A DNA stretch of 64,000 nucleotides from Orientallactaga sibirica (lineage: Eukaryota > Chordata > Mammalia > Rodentia > Dipodidae). Numbering within the stretch: the first letter of the stretch is position 1; each line of letters opens with the position of its first letter. Both the position numbers and the translations under genes were made by a program. This document shows positions 63,435-64,000 of this stretch, one piece after another. The stretch covers positions 29,211,001-29,275,000 of the forward strand of contig JAEOAD010000025.1 of assembly GCA_036365145.1 (NCBI GenBank). The letters run 5' to 3'. The notes beneath the pieces were generated by a model. It was not told where the DNA came from. It was given only the letters and a program-made list of their open reading frames with translations, and ran no database searches.

Positions 63435-63565
63435 AGGCTGGAGCGCACGCCTTTAATGCACCGGGAGGCAGAGGTAGGAGGGCAGTTTGACTACATAGTT
63501 AATTCCAGGTCAGCCTGGACCAAACCCTACCTTGGAAAACCAAAAAAAAAAAAAAAAAAAAAAAA
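63435..63565 (+). repeat. B1 with several short deletions
   Basis: GGCTGGAGCGCACGCCTTTA joins to ATGCACCGGGAGGCAGAGG, and GGAGGGCAGTTTGACTACATAG skips about 25 bases of the usual B1. The ends and poly-A are normal. Confidence 0.9.
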
Positions 63566-63571
63566 AAAATA

Positions 63572-63770
63572 GTTTATCCTGGTTCATGAAGCCAAAGGAT
63601 CCTGGTTCGATTCTCCAGGACCCACATAAACCAGATGCACAAGGGGCACATGCACCTGGAGTTTGTTTGCAGTGGCCAGAGGCCCTGGCATGCCCATTCT
63701 CTCTCTGTCTGCCTCTCTTCTATCTCTCTTTCTGCTTGCAAATAAATTTTAAAAATATTTAATAAAAAAA
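63572..63770 (+). repeat. B2-type SINE, head replaced
   Basis: Sense copy beginning at TTCATGAAGCCAAAGGATCC; the GGGCTGGAGAGATGG head is missing. AAATAGTTTA flanks the B1 before it. Confidence 0.9.
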
Positions 63771-63789
63771 TTTTATATTTATTTTTTAA

Positions 63790-63870
63790 AGCATTTTGAA
63801 TATTTTATTTATTTATTTATTTATTTATTTATTTGAGAGAGAAAGAGGCAGACAGAGAGAGTGGCACAGT
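63790..63870 (-). repeat. B2-type SINE tail, truncated
   Basis: (TTTA)n then TTTGAGAGAGAAAGAGGCAG, the antisense tail, giving way to non-SINE sequence at about 63865. Confidence 0.75.
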
Positions 63871-64000
63871 ACCCATATGCTGCTCTCTGTCTCCTTCCCT
63901 TTCTCTCCTGGTAGGGGGACTCCAAGGGCTCTTGGGGTCCTTTCTTCCCTTGAGGATGGCTCTTGGTACATCCCTGCACCTGCTGGGAGAGGCTCCCAGG

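Noticed and set aside
112..63870. tRNA genes suggested by the tRNA-like SINE heads
   Set aside because: The heads are parts of SINE copies with their typical body and tail; none folds as an intact tRNA on reading.

Overview
This is nuclear DNA from a rodent. About half of the window is interspersed repeat. Dozens of B1 SINEs (7SL-type, with the 'TTTAATCCCAGCACTCGGGAGGCAG' style core) alternate with dozens of tRNA-derived SINEs that open with GGGCTGGAGAGATGGCTTAG, a B2-like head. The tRNA-SINE bodies are not the mouse or rat B2 consensus, so a non-murid myodont rodent such as a jerboa (Dipodidae) is my best guess. The species is an inference.

Two real loci can be read, both on the minus strand. 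(1) The first coding exon of ARHGEF11 (PDZ-RhoGEF) lies at 31800-31831. It encodes MSVRLPQSIDR and runs straight into a GTAGGT splice donor. A GC-rich CpG-island promoter with an array of GC boxes sits upstream of it (about 32700-33560). Everything from 31799 down to position 1 is therefore probably ARHGEF11 intron 1. (2) A broken copy of ETV3L (ETS-family transcription factor) spans about 57584-50870. Five exon-like blocks match the family in order, but there are frameshifts, an in-frame stop in the ETS exon and a damaged splice acceptor, so I call it a pseudogene. In human, ARHGEF11 and ETV3L are neighbours in the same order and orientation on chromosome 1q23.1 (from memory). The two calls therefore support each other.

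Layout: 1-4144, SINE-rich intron with old L1; 4145-6580, a 48-bp minisatellite (about 50 units); 6581-12042, SINEs, an L1 3' end and an L2 fragment; 12043-22292, a 10.25-kb minisatellite of a 42-bp unit (about 240 units), apparently expanded inside an old L2; 22293-29810, SINEs and single-copy intron; 29810-31799, single-copy intron next to exon 1, holding a 67-bp direct repeat; 31800-33560, exon 1, 5' leader and promoter; 33800-50870, intergenic SINE-dense DNA with an antisense L1 flanked by target duplications, a likely solo LTR, several local tandem repeats and several 'woven' mosaic stretches; 50870-57584, ETV3L remnant with repeats in its introns; 57585-64000, intergenic repeats.

No RNA gene, CRISPR array or intact protein-coding gene other than ARHGEF11 exon 1 was found. 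The many long open frames across 4145-6580 and 12043-22292 are by-products of repeat units whose lengths (48 and 42 bp) are multiples of three. The most unusual material is the pair of large intronic minisatellites, the dead ETV3L, the promoter GC-box array, two serial-insertion clusters that reuse one target site, and short regions where two or three repeat sequences are interleaved in a way that suggests assembly error or template switching.
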